A stretch of 64,000 nucleotides of DNA, taken from the NCBI GenBank assembly GCA_947175205.1, contig CAMWLS010000001.1, positions 1 to 64,000 on the forward strand. Reading direction: 5' to 3'. A program made the translations under genes and the position numbers. Shown in pieces: positions 10,486 through 19,709 of this stretch (positions are counted from its first letter, which is position 1; the number at the start of each line of letters is the position of its first letter). The notes beneath the pieces were generated by a model. It saw nothing but the letters and a program-made list of their open reading frames with translations, ran no database searches and was not told the DNA's origin. The DNA comes from an uncultured Porphyromonadaceae bacterium (lineage in GTDB: Bacteria > Bacteroidota > Bacteroidia > Bacteroidales > Muribaculaceae).

Positions 10486-11730
10486 TTATTTTATGTGTTG
10501 AGTAATGTATCTTTTAAGTGCCGGTACTGTGGGTGCCAACCTCACCGGCAGTGAACGTGCGCCAACAAATGGATGGAACTGGAGAGGCAGTTCCACGGGA
10601 CGTCCTGTTATTGCCGTCATGGCGTCAAGGGAGCGAGCCGGATGTGCGGTGCCGAGGGCAACCAGCAATGGAGCTCCCGCGCCGGCGTGCAGGGCAGCAG
10701 CCGTATGAGGGTCCGGGAGGTAAGCGTACCGGTCCATGGTGCTGTTTATGGTGTCTGCAATCATCCGGTTAGTAATGAAAACCTCAGGGAGTTCTATGTC
10801 AGGAGATGCCAAAAGGTTGAGACGATTGAGGCCGGAGGGTTTCTTCTGCGTAATGGCGCGTGCGTATGACTGACTGTTATCATGAGCTGCACGCACGGCA
10901 ATGAGATTGTTAAACCTGAGTCCCATTCTGCGGGCCATTACTGCGGCGGTGGCAAGACCAAAGTTGCCGGCGGGTATGCTGACAGTGGTCTTGGTATAAT
11001 CCATGTCACGCTCAGTGAGGCGTGCGGCTATGTTGAAAAAAATGGGTATCTGAGGAAGGATACGGGCCACGTTGAGGGAGTTAGCGGAGGTAAGGATAAA
11101 TGAGTCCTTTAAGTCTTCATCCTCCAATAAGTGGCGTACCAGGTCTTTACAGCCGTCAATATCCGCAGCGACCTCAATGGCGTGAACAGAGGGACCGAGG
11201 GAGGCTATCTGAGCTCTTTCCAGGGTATTGAGAACGCCACGCGGATATGTTATGATGAGGTGAGTGTCCTTGAATCCAGCAAAAGCGGATGCCATGGCGG
11301 CTCCGGTACTTCCGGTGCTTGCCATGAGGATAACCAGCGGGCGCGAAGATGGGCGCACGGCTCTAATCTTTTTTAGGAAAGATGCCATGAAGGCGCTGGA
11401 TATGTCCTTGCAGCTGAGTGTGGGCCCGTGAAAAAGTTCAGCCACCATGTTGCGGGAGTCAAGCACATGAAGCGGTACAGGGAATGTGAAAGCTGAGTCA
11501 ACAATGTTTTTGATGAAGGAATGTTCAAATTCATTTCCCAACAAGGTGGTCATGATGATGTATCCCAATTCCCGGAATGACATGAGGGACATGTTTCCGA
11601 AGAAGGCGGAAGGGAGACGCGGAATGTCAACAGGCATGTAAACACCTCCGTCAGAGGGAAGACAGTCTCTGACAGCTTCAAGAAAGCTGACAGACGGCGC
11701 ATGCGGTGTACGGGTACTGACAAACCTCAT
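10486..11730 (-). CDS. thrC: Threonine synthase
   Basis: MRFVSTRTPHAPSVSFLEAVRDCLPSDGGVYMP N-terminus, ELFHGPTLSCKD PLP-lysine region, ASTGSTGAAMASAFAGF. Confidence 0.88.
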   Translation of the reverse strand: MRFVSTRTPHAPSVSFLEAVRDCLPSDGGVYMPVDIPRLPSAFFGNMSLMSFRELGYIIMTTLLGNEFEHSFIKNIVDSAFTFPVPLHVLDSRNMVAELFHGPTLSCKDISSAFMASFLKKIRAVRPSSRPLVILMASTGSTGAAMASAFAGFKDTHLIITYPRGVLNTLERAQIASLGPSVHAIEVAADIDGCKDLVRHLLEDEDLKDSFILTSANSLNVARILPQIPIFFNIAARLTERDMDYTKTTVSIPAGNFGLATAAVMARRMGLRFNNLIAVRAAHDNSQSYARAITQKKPSGLNRLNLLASPDIELPEVFITNRMIADTINSTMDRYAYLPDPHTAAALHAGAGAPLLVALGTAHPARSLDAMTAITGRPVELPLQFHPFVGARSLPVRLAPTVPALKRYITQHIK

Positions 11731-11980
11731 ATCTATGAATCAATAATATATCCCGGCAAATGGACCGGGTTTCCATATCAGTGCAAAAATAGTGAATATA
11801 ATTTACAATGCCAAGGTATAGGCAGAAAACAATATAGGAGGGGTATTTTTGAGGCCACATCCTATATCTGTTAACGCTTGGCAGCCCCTGCGTTAGAAAA
11901 TATCGGAGGACAAGCATTTGGATTGCTGAACAATTTATGTGCCAAATGGGTTTTTATGAAAAATACTTATTCATCCGATT

Positions 11981-13030
11981 ATGAAAATGAGAAAATTTAT
12001 TGCAGCAGCGGCTATTCTGGCAGGTACAGTATTTACCGCATATCCGTGTTCACGAGTGGTGATGCAGGCGGACAGTTTAAAGGATAAATCAGTGATGGTG
12101 GGTAGAACGCTGGACTGGCGTACACCTATACCTACGAATATATATGTCTATCCCCGCGGTGTGGACCGTGTCAGTATGCCCACCGGTCCGCGTCTGGAAT
12201 GGACATCAAAATATGGCAGTGTGCTGGCCGTAAGTTATGACGGGGGCACGACAGAGGGTATGAACGAGGCCGGACTGGTGATGAACGGACTTTTCTGTAA
12301 GGGTAGTGTTTATCCTTCAACTGAATCAACTCCTGCCGGCACCCCTGTCATGAGTATGGCTGTGCTGGTGAATTATTTCCTGGATAATTTCAGCAATGTG
12401 GATGAGGTTCAGAACTGGCTGGAGAATAACCAGTTTGCCATTAACGGTGCAACCTTTGACGGCGGGACGGTGTCTCTGCTTCACTTTGCTCTCACAGACC
12501 GCAGCGGCGTTACGCTGGTAATGGAGTTTGTGGGCGGAAAGCTGACAATGTACAAGGGGTATGATCTTACCGTACTTACCAATGACCCCACGCTGAATGA
12601 CATGCAGGCAATAAATAATTACTGGAAACAGGTGGGGGGAACTAATATGCTTCCCGGCACGGTGAGAAGTGCTGACCGTTTTGTACGCGGCAGTTTCTTT
12701 ATCAACCATGTGCCCAAGAATGTGGACAGTAAACGAGCTTTGGCAGAGCTGGCAAGTATAATGAATAATGTTAGTGTCCCCATGGGCTACGAGCTTCCCG
12801 GAGAACCTAATGTATCATCAACCCAGTGGCGCAGTATCTCTGACCTGTATGGCCTGAAGTATCACTTCAAGTTTGCGGACAGTGAGAATGGCTTCTATAT
12901 TGATCTGAACGAGCTTCTTCTTAAGCCCGGTGCTCCTATACTGAAGCTGGACACTACAAATCACGATAACTATTACGGTAACGTTAACAAGTATCTGAAG
13001 AAATCAGAAGGTTTCAAGCCTATGTACTGA
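11981..13030 (+). CDS. Linear amide C-N hydrolase, choloylglycine hydrolase / penicillin V acylase family
   Basis: Signal peptide followed by an N-terminal nucleophile Cys: TAYP-CSRVVMQ...VGRTLDW...GMNEAGLVMNGLF. Confidence 0.88.
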   Translation: MKMRKFIAAAAILAGTVFTAYPCSRVVMQADSLKDKSVMVGRTLDWRTPIPTNIYVYPRGVDRVSMPTGPRLEWTSKYGSVLAVSYDGGTTEGMNEAGLVMNGLFCKGSVYPSTESTPAGTPVMSMAVLVNYFLDNFSNVDEVQNWLENNQFAINGATFDGGTVSLLHFALTDRSGVTLVMEFVGGKLTMYKGYDLTVLTNDPTLNDMQAINNYWKQVGGTNMLPGTVRSADRFVRGSFFINHVPKNVDSKRALAELASIMNNVSVPMGYELPGEPNVSSTQWRSISDLYGLKYHFKFADSENGFYIDLNELLLKPGAPILKLDTTNHDNYYGNVNKYLKKSEGFKPMY

Positions 13031-13054
13031 TGGAAGAATTGTGAATCCAACGTG

Positions 13055-13103
13055 AATAAACCACGCGTTTCCCGGACATAGAGTGGGGAGCGCGTGGCTT
13101 ATT
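13055..13103. terminator. Bidirectional terminator hairpin
   Basis: AATAAACCACGCG ... CGCGTGGCTTATT stem (one mismatch) between convergent genes. Confidence 0.65.
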
Positions 13104-13141
13104 ATAGGGGGTATGATTTTTGTGTAATCTGAAAGGCCTGA

Positions 13142-14224
13142 CTAATATTCTGTCTTTGAGTTATTGTAAAAGCAGCGATAATTTTCCAGAGCCTGCGCAT
13201 GGGTGAGGGCAGAAATCTTACGGAGGTAATCAAGGTCAACATAACGTGGACCACTCCCTTTTTCAATGGGGAAGGCAAGACGCTTATGGCGTATGGCCTC
13301 ATCACAAGCAGGGCTGCGGAACCCTATGGCAACGGGGCGCAGAATATCCGGTACACGGTCAAGAGTGGCCGGAGTTGCCACAGCGCAGGGAGGGTAGCCT
13401 AAGGCGCACCACATAACGCCGTCTGTGGCTGCCATGTCAGGATTTACCCCCACAATGACAATGGAGGCTGCGGAGCTGTTGCGGGGAATGAAATCCTGAT
13501 CAACGGCCCAGCGGAGTGTGGTGTCTGACAGAAAGTCCTTGTCAAAGATAGAATGATAAAAACTTCTGGAAGCTTTTTCTGTGAAGGACTGTGGAGTCAG
13601 AGTGGAAGCTGCGACTTCAGGAGCAAGGATGGAAACGGCATTGTCATAGCGGATGTAGCCCATGCCGCCGGGGTGCGTGCCGGAAAGTGAGTGGTTGGTG
13701 CGGAATAGGACTCCAGTATCAGTACTGTCAGCATCAAAGCGGAGGTATTTATAATCATCCACTTCAAAGTATGCGGCTCCTCCGGCGGCGTCTATCACTC
13801 CAAAGTTAGCCTGGACGCCCATGGGCCGCGGGAGTGTGTCCAGGAGACGCTCAAAGTCAGCAAGAGTGGTGCATGAGCGTAATGCGGCAGACATGACCAG
13901 GGCCTCACGGTCTTTGATGGTTGCGGTGTCAGGCATGAGGTTATATGAGGCGGTGTTCATTATTCCAAAGCCAGCGTCATTGTATCCGGCCCAGGCTTCA
14001 GAGAGCGAGCGGTCACCTCCGTTAAAGAGCGCAATGAAAGAGTGTGCCCCTTCAGTTGCCGGAATTTTCTCAATGAAATTATGCTCAGTACCCGTGTCAC
14101 GATGTTTCCAGAGCATGGGGCGTCCGTCAGCAGATGCACGGGCGCTTACCACTGCGGATGTGCATGCCAGGGTAGGCGTGACCGCGAGAAATAAAAACAG
14201 GATGTGGATGAAGAGTCTGTTCAT
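13142..14224 (-). CDS. C45-like / acyl-CoA:6-APA acyltransferase-like Ntn hydrolase, secreted
   Basis: Signal peptide then CTSAVVSARASADGRPMLWKHRDTG; AWAGYNDAGFGIMNTASYNL pattern. Confidence 0.7.
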   Translation of the reverse strand: MNRLFIHILFLFLAVTPTLACTSAVVSARASADGRPMLWKHRDTGTEHNFIEKIPATEGAHSFIALFNGGDRSLSEAWAGYNDAGFGIMNTASYNLMPDTATIKDREALVMSAALRSCTTLADFERLLDTLPRPMGVQANFGVIDAAGGAAYFEVDDYKYLRFDADSTDTGVLFRTNHSLSGTHPGGMGYIRYDNAVSILAPEVAASTLTPQSFTEKASRSFYHSIFDKDFLSDTTLRWAVDQDFIPRNSSAASIVIVGVNPDMAATDGVMWCALGYPPCAVATPATLDRVPDILRPVAIGFRSPACDEAIRHKRLAFPIEKGSGPRYVDLDYLRKISALTHAQALENYRCFYNNSKTEY

Positions 14225-14228
14225 TATC

Positions 14229-17069
14229 TTATATTTTTAAAAATTCAGAAGTGGGGGAGCCGCTGTCAGCAACCTGTTCAGGAGTACCTTGCGCCATGAT
14301 GTAGCCACCTCCCGAGCCACCGGCAGGTCCCATGTCAATGATGTAATCAGCAGCGCGGAGAACATCCACATTATGCTCAATGACAAGAACGGTGTTACCC
14401 TTGTCCACCAAGCGGTTTATTATGCCCAGAAGGGTGTTAATATCATCAAAGTGGAGTCCGGTGGTGGGCTCGTCAAGGATATAGAGGGTCTTGCCGGTGT
14501 CGCGTTTAGCCAGCTCGGTGGCTAACTTTACGCGCTGATTTTCTCCGCCGGAGAGTGTGGATGACGGTTGACCCAGTTTTATATATCCCAGCCCTATTTC
14601 CTGAAGCAGCAATAGCTTTTTAAGAATTTTGGGAATGCCGGCAAAGAACTCAACTGCGTGGTTCACGGTCATATCAAGAATGTCAGCAATGGATTTACCC
14701 TTAAAGCGGACTTCAAGAGTCTCACGGTTATATCGCTTACCGTGACATTCTTCGCATGGAACCAAAACGTCAGGCAGGAAATTCATTTCAATGGTCTTGT
14801 AGCCGTTGCCTTTGCAAACTTCACAGCGGCCTCCGACAACGTTGAAGGAGAAGCGGCCCGGTTTATAACCGCGTATTTTGGCCTCAGGCAGCTCTACAAA
14901 AAGATTACGTATGTCAGTGAAGACTCCGGTATATGTGGCGGGATTAGAGCGCGGAGAGCGTCCCAGGGGGGACTGGTCAACGGTTACAACCTTGTCAATA
15001 TTTTCAACGCCTTCAATGGATTTATATGGCAGCGGCGGGGTAGCTGAGCGGAAAAAGTGCTGTGAAAGGATGGGCTGGAGAGTTCCGTTTATGAGTGATG
15101 ACTTGCCGCTGCCGCTTACTCCTGAAATACATGTGAGCGTACCTAGAGGAATGGTGAGGTTAACGTCATGCAGATTGTGTCCCGAGGCTCCTTTGAGGGT
15201 TATGAAAGAACCATTGCCCGGGTGACGCTTGCGTGTGGTATCTCCCACTGTAAGTTCATGGCGGAGGTAACGCGCGGTAAGCGTATCAGTCTTCATCATT
15301 TCTTCCGGAGTCCCTTCAAAAACCACCTGACCTCCTTTGCGACCTGCACCGGGGCCGATGTCAATGATGTGGTCAGCCTGCCGCATGATGTCTTCATCAT
15401 GCTCTACCACAAGGATGGTGTTGGAGGCGTCACGGAGGCGTTTAAGCGAAGAAATAAGCTTATGATTATCTCGCTGGTGAAGGCCAATGGATGGCTCATC
15501 CAGAATGTAAAGTACGTTTACAAGTTCAGACCCCAGCTGGGTGGCAAGGCGTATGCGCTGGCTCTCACCGCCAGAGAGGGTGGAGGAGTTACGGGAGAGC
15601 TGAAGATAGCCAAGACCCACGTCTACAAGGAAAGAAAGGCGTGATTCTATTTCCTTTATTATCTCCGTGGCAATAATTTTCTGAGGGCCCTCAAGGCGCT
15701 CAAGGACGGTGGAGCTCCACTGGTGCAGGGCGCTGATGTCCATGTGGGTGAGCTGTGCTATGTTTTTACCGTCAATGAAGAAATGGAGAGCCTCCTGATT
15801 AAGACGGTCACCGTGACACTGGGGACACTCTGCACGGGAGAAGAACTGTCCGCTCCACTTGCGAGCAGAGGCGCCGGCATCATCATCCTGCTGCATTTCA
15901 AGATATTTCACCAGGCCTTCATAAGACTGAAAGTAACTGCTAACGGCCTGTGTGTCATTTTTAATGGACAGGCGCTCAGTGGTACCGTGGAGGATGTCCT
16001 TGATGGCCTGGTCAGGTACGTCTTTGAGGGGCGTGCGTAGGGTTACTCCATAATTCTCACAGATGGCTGATATCTGCCAGAAAATCATGGTGTTGCTGTA
16101 TTTTCCCAACGGAGCTATGCCGCCGTTGTAAATTGAGACAGCCGGGTCAGGGATAATCTTATCCATGTCCACGATGTTTACATAGCCCAGACCGTTGCAT
16201 GTGGGGCAGGCTCCTTGCGGGGAATTGAAGGAAAAGTTATGTGGCGCGGGTTCACGATATGACAGGCCTGTTTCAGGGTCCATGAGAGACTGGCTGTAAT
16301 GAGATAAGGTGTCAGTGTCCACATCATAAATCATGAGCTGTTTGTCACCGCGCGAGAGGGCATCTGAGACAGTCTCGCGTAATCTCTCCACATCTTTTGT
16401 GTTTACCTTAAGCCGGTCAACAACAAGCTCCACAGAGTGATTGCGATACCTGTCAAGTTTCATTCCCGGAACAATCTCCAACAATTCACCGTCAACGCGG
16501 ACGTGTATGAATCCTTTTTTACGCAGCTGCTCAAAGAGTTCTTTATAATGTCCCTTGCGGTTATGTACCAGAGGTGAAAGGATATAAATCTTGCGCCCTT
16601 CAAATTTTTCAATTATCAAGTTTACAATTTTCTCCTCCGTGTATTTAATCATGGGCTTGCCTGAGAGATAACTGACAGCCTGCCCTGCACGGGCATAGAG
16701 CAGGCGGAGATAGTCATAAATCTCTGTTGTGGTGCCTATGGTACTGCGGGGATTGCGGTTAACGGTTTTCTGTTCAATGGCAATGACGGGAGAAAGTCCT
16801 GTGATACGGTCCACGTCAGGACGTTCAAGATTACCCAGCATGTTGCGGGCATAAGATGAGAAAGTTTCAATGTATCTGCGCTGTCCTTCAGCAAACACAG
16901 TGTCAAAGGCCAGGGATGACTTACCGCTACCACTAAGCCCGGTCACAACTGTGAGAGCGCCGTGCGGAATGATAACGTCAATATTTTTGAGATTATTCAC
17001 GCGGGCGCCGGTGACTGATATCACATCAGTCCCGTCAGTACCGGTGGGTATATTTTTGTTCTGTTCCAT
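14229..17069 (-). CDS. uvrA: Excinuclease ABC subunit A
   Basis: [32 protein letters not shown], CPxC zinc modules, [27 protein letters not shown], 946 aa. Confidence 0.97.
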   Translation of the reverse strand: MEQNKNIPTGTDGTDVISVTGARVNNLKNIDVIIPHGALTVVTGLSGSGKSSLAFDTVFAEGQRRYIETFSSYARNMLGNLERPDVDRITGLSPVIAIEQKTVNRNPRSTIGTTTEIYDYLRLLYARAGQAVSYLSGKPMIKYTEEKIVNLIIEKFEGRKIYILSPLVHNRKGHYKELFEQLRKKGFIHVRVDGELLEIVPGMKLDRYRNHSVELVVDRLKVNTKDVERLRETVSDALSRGDKQLMIYDVDTDTLSHYSQSLMDPETGLSYREPAPHNFSFNSPQGACPTCNGLGYVNIVDMDKIIPDPAVSIYNGGIAPLGKYSNTMIFWQISAICENYGVTLRTPLKDVPDQAIKDILHGTTERLSIKNDTQAVSSYFQSYEGLVKYLEMQQDDDAGASARKWSGQFFSRAECPQCHGDRLNQEALHFFIDGKNIAQLTHMDISALHQWSSTVLERLEGPQKIIATEIIKEIESRLSFLVDVGLGYLQLSRNSSTLSGGESQRIRLATQLGSELVNVLYILDEPSIGLHQRDNHKLISSLKRLRDASNTILVVEHDEDIMRQADHIIDIGPGAGRKGGQVVFEGTPEEMMKTDTLTARYLRHELTVGDTTRKRHPGNGSFITLKGASGHNLHDVNLTIPLGTLTCISGVSGSGKSSLINGTLQPILSQHFFRSATPPLPYKSIEGVENIDKVVTVDQSPLGRSPRSNPATYTGVFTDIRNLFVELPEAKIRGYKPGRFSFNVVGGRCEVCKGNGYKTIEMNFLPDVLVPCEECHGKRYNRETLEVRFKGKSIADILDMTVNHAVEFFAGIPKILKKLLLLQEIGLGYIKLGQPSSTLSGGENQRVKLATELAKRDTGKTLYILDEPTTGLHFDDINTLLGIINRLVDKGNTVLVIEHNVDVLRAADYIIDMGPAGGSGGGYIMAQGTPEQVADSGSPTSEFLKI

Positions 17070-17146
17070 AATAATACGAAATGATTCAGCAAGTAATAAT
17101 CAGTGTTTCTTTATGTCCGTACACAAGGGGTGGGAAGATTCACGGC

Positions 17147-18106
17147 TCAGTCAACCCAAGCGCGGTTATATACATTCTTGTGCTGAGTGGAGCGACGGAG
17201 AGATTTCTTTTCCGGAATCTTGACGGTATAAGTCTTACCGGTTTTATTGGTGAGTTTCTTGGCTCTTATCCAGGGGTTCACGTCACGAAGCTGGGCGTAA
17301 GTTATGCCGTGCTCTGCTGCCCACTGCGGCCAGTCCTCCACGGGCCCGGAAACTGTAACTTCCTTACACTGGCGTGGCTGATAAAGCTGGTCTTCATCAA
17401 GATTGAAACCAAAGGCGGCGGGATTCTCCATGATGGCTTTCATGGCCATTATGCGGTACACATATCGGGTGGTTTCATCAGTGAGATAAAGGTCCAGACT
17501 CAGGTCAGCATTCTGTGCTTCCAGTTCCTTAGAGATTCGGGCCGGACCGGCATTATATGAGGCCATGGCTGAAATCCAGTTGCCGTAACGGCTTTTTGCA
17601 TTTTTGAGGTAACGGCATGCTGCAGCTGTGGCTAATTCAAGGTTGTATCTCTCATCCACTTCATCAGATACTTCCAGCCCGTACTGTTTTGCGGTTGTGG
17701 GCATGAACTGCCAGATACCTCCGGCCTTTGCGGGTGAGAGAGCACGGTCATTGAGCATGCTTTCTATGCAAGCCAAATAAAGGAGATCTTCCGGGACTCC
17801 GTTCTTACGTAATATGGGAGCCATTTCGGGGAAATACCTGTTGGCGCGTTTGATTATCAGCAGGGTGTTTCCGTGTGTGTATGCCATGGATGTGAGTTCG
17901 CGGTCAAGGCGCTCAAAGCGGTCCACCGGGTCAAGGTCTATCACTTCGCCGGCCAGGGTCATGCGTGACGGGACCTTTGGGTTTATAACGTTAGAGAAAG
18001 GTGAGTTGCCATCAGGAGCGGGGAGAGCCTCAGCTGATGCACAAGAAAGGAAGAGAAGCATGGCTGCGGCACATGCGCCGCGTGAAAATTTATACATAGA
18101 AGGCAT
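17147..18106 (-). CDS. Lytic transglycosylase (MltD/SLT-like), secreted
   Basis: [71 protein letters not shown]. Confidence 0.87.
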   Translation of the reverse strand: MPSMYKFSRGACAAAMLLFLSCASAEALPAPDGNSPFSNVINPKVPSRMTLAGEVIDLDPVDRFERLDRELTSMAYTHGNTLLIIKRANRYFPEMAPILRKNGVPEDLLYLACIESMLNDRALSPAKAGGIWQFMPTTAKQYGLEVSDEVDERYNLELATAAACRYLKNAKSRYGNWISAMASYNAGPARISKELEAQNADLSLDLYLTDETTRYVYRIMAMKAIMENPAAFGFNLDEDQLYQPRQCKEVTVSGPVEDWPQWAAEHGITYAQLRDVNPWIRAKKLTNKTGKTYTVKIPEKKSLRRSTQHKNVYNRAWVD

Positions 18107-18144
18107 GAAATATATGAATGAGTTATTTATAATTATGGGATGAT

Positions 18145-19491
18145 TTAATCTTCAGTAACAGCACCGCCGCCTGAATGATTAGAGGGACCAATTATGTTAA
18201 TGTCACCGCTTTTTTTGTACTGTACTCCATCAGAACCCTCAGCGGTTATAACGTAATAATAAGTTCCGGGGGACACAAGCTTGCCGCAATATTTTCCGTC
18301 CCAGCCGTCAGAAGGGTCAGAGAAAGAATACATCTGGAGTCCCTGACGGTTGTAAATATGACATTCAAAGCTTATGAGAGACTTATAGCTTACTTTCCAG
18401 ATATCATTTACGCCCGGGGATGAAAGTGGAGAGAACGCATTGGGACACTCCAGCCGCGACTCACCAATGAATACCTCATAAACCGGACTTGCAAACTCAC
18501 AGGTACCGGCGGCATTATCCGCCACAAAGCGGACGTATGAGTATCCCTGCTCAGTGAAGACAATATCCACATCAGTCTGGGTGTAACGCATGTCAATGCC
18601 TTCAAAATCAGGATTACTGCTCACCTGCCACTCAGTAAACACCACAGCGTCAGTAACAGCGGCGCGGAAAGAGACGGGAACCGGTGCTGAGCCACCGAGA
18701 GTGGCATTAGGCTCAGACATCTGGTTGTTAATTTTCACTGTGTCCTGGAACGCTTCAGTTGTGGCCTCAAGCGCGATGGTGCTGTAAGATTCAGAGCGGG
18801 CTGTGAGCGGGCGGTTCCAGCTGGCAAGGAAGCGGTCAGCTGTGACGGTGAATTCAGTGTTGCACAGTGGGGCCGGAACTGAAACAGTTCCGGATAAGTC
18901 TGAAAGAAGAACAGAGGTAGGCTTCTGAATGTAGCTGAAGGTGTTCTCATCAAAGAGCAGTGTGTGGTAATTCACTTCAATGTCACGGCTAAGAGTTTCC
19001 TGCCTGCCGTTAATTGTGAAGAATGAGATGCGGTCAGCATGCCCGTTAATATCCAGAATGGTGCGCTGGCAGTCACTGGATGGGCTAACGGAAACGCTAT
19101 TGAGGGTACAGCTGTGGTTATTATAGTTTACCACCCAGATGTATGTTGCGCGCGAACCCTCTTCAATTACATATCCACAGTCATCCGTACCGAGGGCCAC
19201 TGATGACATGCGTCCTGAAACTGTTACATCAGAGGCAGGAATGTCCTGAGCGTATGCTGCACCGAGGTTACTGAAGCGTTTCCATATGACGGGTGTACCG
19301 GAAGATGCCGCTTCATAGCAGATGCGGGGTTCTGCGCCGGGGCTAAGCACGTAAACGGCCTGAAGCCCGGTGGTAGCTGCCGGGGTGACATCAATTTCAG
19401 GATGTGCGAGTCCTGTGAAAGAAATGTTGCCGGCAAAGCTTGCCAGAAGGGAGAAGAAAATAATGGCGATAAGTGAAAATCTGCGTTTCAT
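18145..19491 (-). CDS. T9SS type B sorting / gliding motility-associated C-terminal domain protein
   Basis: Signal peptide; C-terminal LECPNAFSPLSSPGVNDIWKVSYKSLISFECHIYNRQGLQMYSFSDPSDGWDGKYCGKLVSPGTYYYVITAEG. Confidence 0.85.
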   Translation of the reverse strand: MKRRFSLIAIIFFSLLASFAGNISFTGLAHPEIDVTPAATTGLQAVYVLSPGAEPRICYEAASSGTPVIWKRFSNLGAAYAQDIPASDVTVSGRMSSVALGTDDCGYVIEEGSRATYIWVVNYNNHSCTLNSVSVSPSSDCQRTILDINGHADRISFFTINGRQETLSRDIEVNYHTLLFDENTFSYIQKPTSVLLSDLSGTVSVPAPLCNTEFTVTADRFLASWNRPLTARSESYSTIALEATTEAFQDTVKINNQMSEPNATLGGSAPVPVSFRAAVTDAVVFTEWQVSSNPDFEGIDMRYTQTDVDIVFTEQGYSYVRFVADNAAGTCEFASPVYEVFIGESRLECPNAFSPLSSPGVNDIWKVSYKSLISFECHIYNRQGLQMYSFSDPSDGWDGKYCGKLVSPGTYYYVITAEGSDGVQYKKSGDINIIGPSNHSGGGAVTED

Positions 19492-19612
19492 AAAACAGTA
19501 ATCTCAATGGTGCTCTTAAATATACAAAGGTACAAAATATGCACGTTGTTAGCAAACATGCGCGGGGTGATGATGGTTCTATTTAAAAAAAATTATGTGT
19601 ACACGCGCAGTG

Positions 19613-19653
19613 TGTTAATTTTTATATAACGTTTTATGTTAATTTTTATATAA
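19613..19653 (+). repeat. Two perfect 17-bp direct repeats TGTTAATTTTTATATAA upstream of relA-like gene
   Basis: Copies at 19613-19629 and 19637-19653, 24 bp apart. Confidence 0.8.
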
Positions 19654-19657
19654 GGAA

Positions 19658-19688
19658 TTTGCGGGTAATAATATATTTCATATCTTCG
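19658..19688 (+). promoter_or_regulatory. Bacteroidota sigma-ABfr-type promoter for relA-like gene
   Basis: TTTG (19658-19661), 19-bp spacer, TATCTTCG (19681-19688), close to the consensus TTTG-N19..21-TAnnTTTG. Confidence 0.6.
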
Positions 19689-19709
19689 TAAAATTAAAAA
19701 ATAATATAA

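Noticed and set aside
14289-16040. Several antisense ORFs (up to 158 aa) opposite uvrA
   Set aside because: uvrA is unmistakable across this span; the antisense frames have no recognisable motifs.
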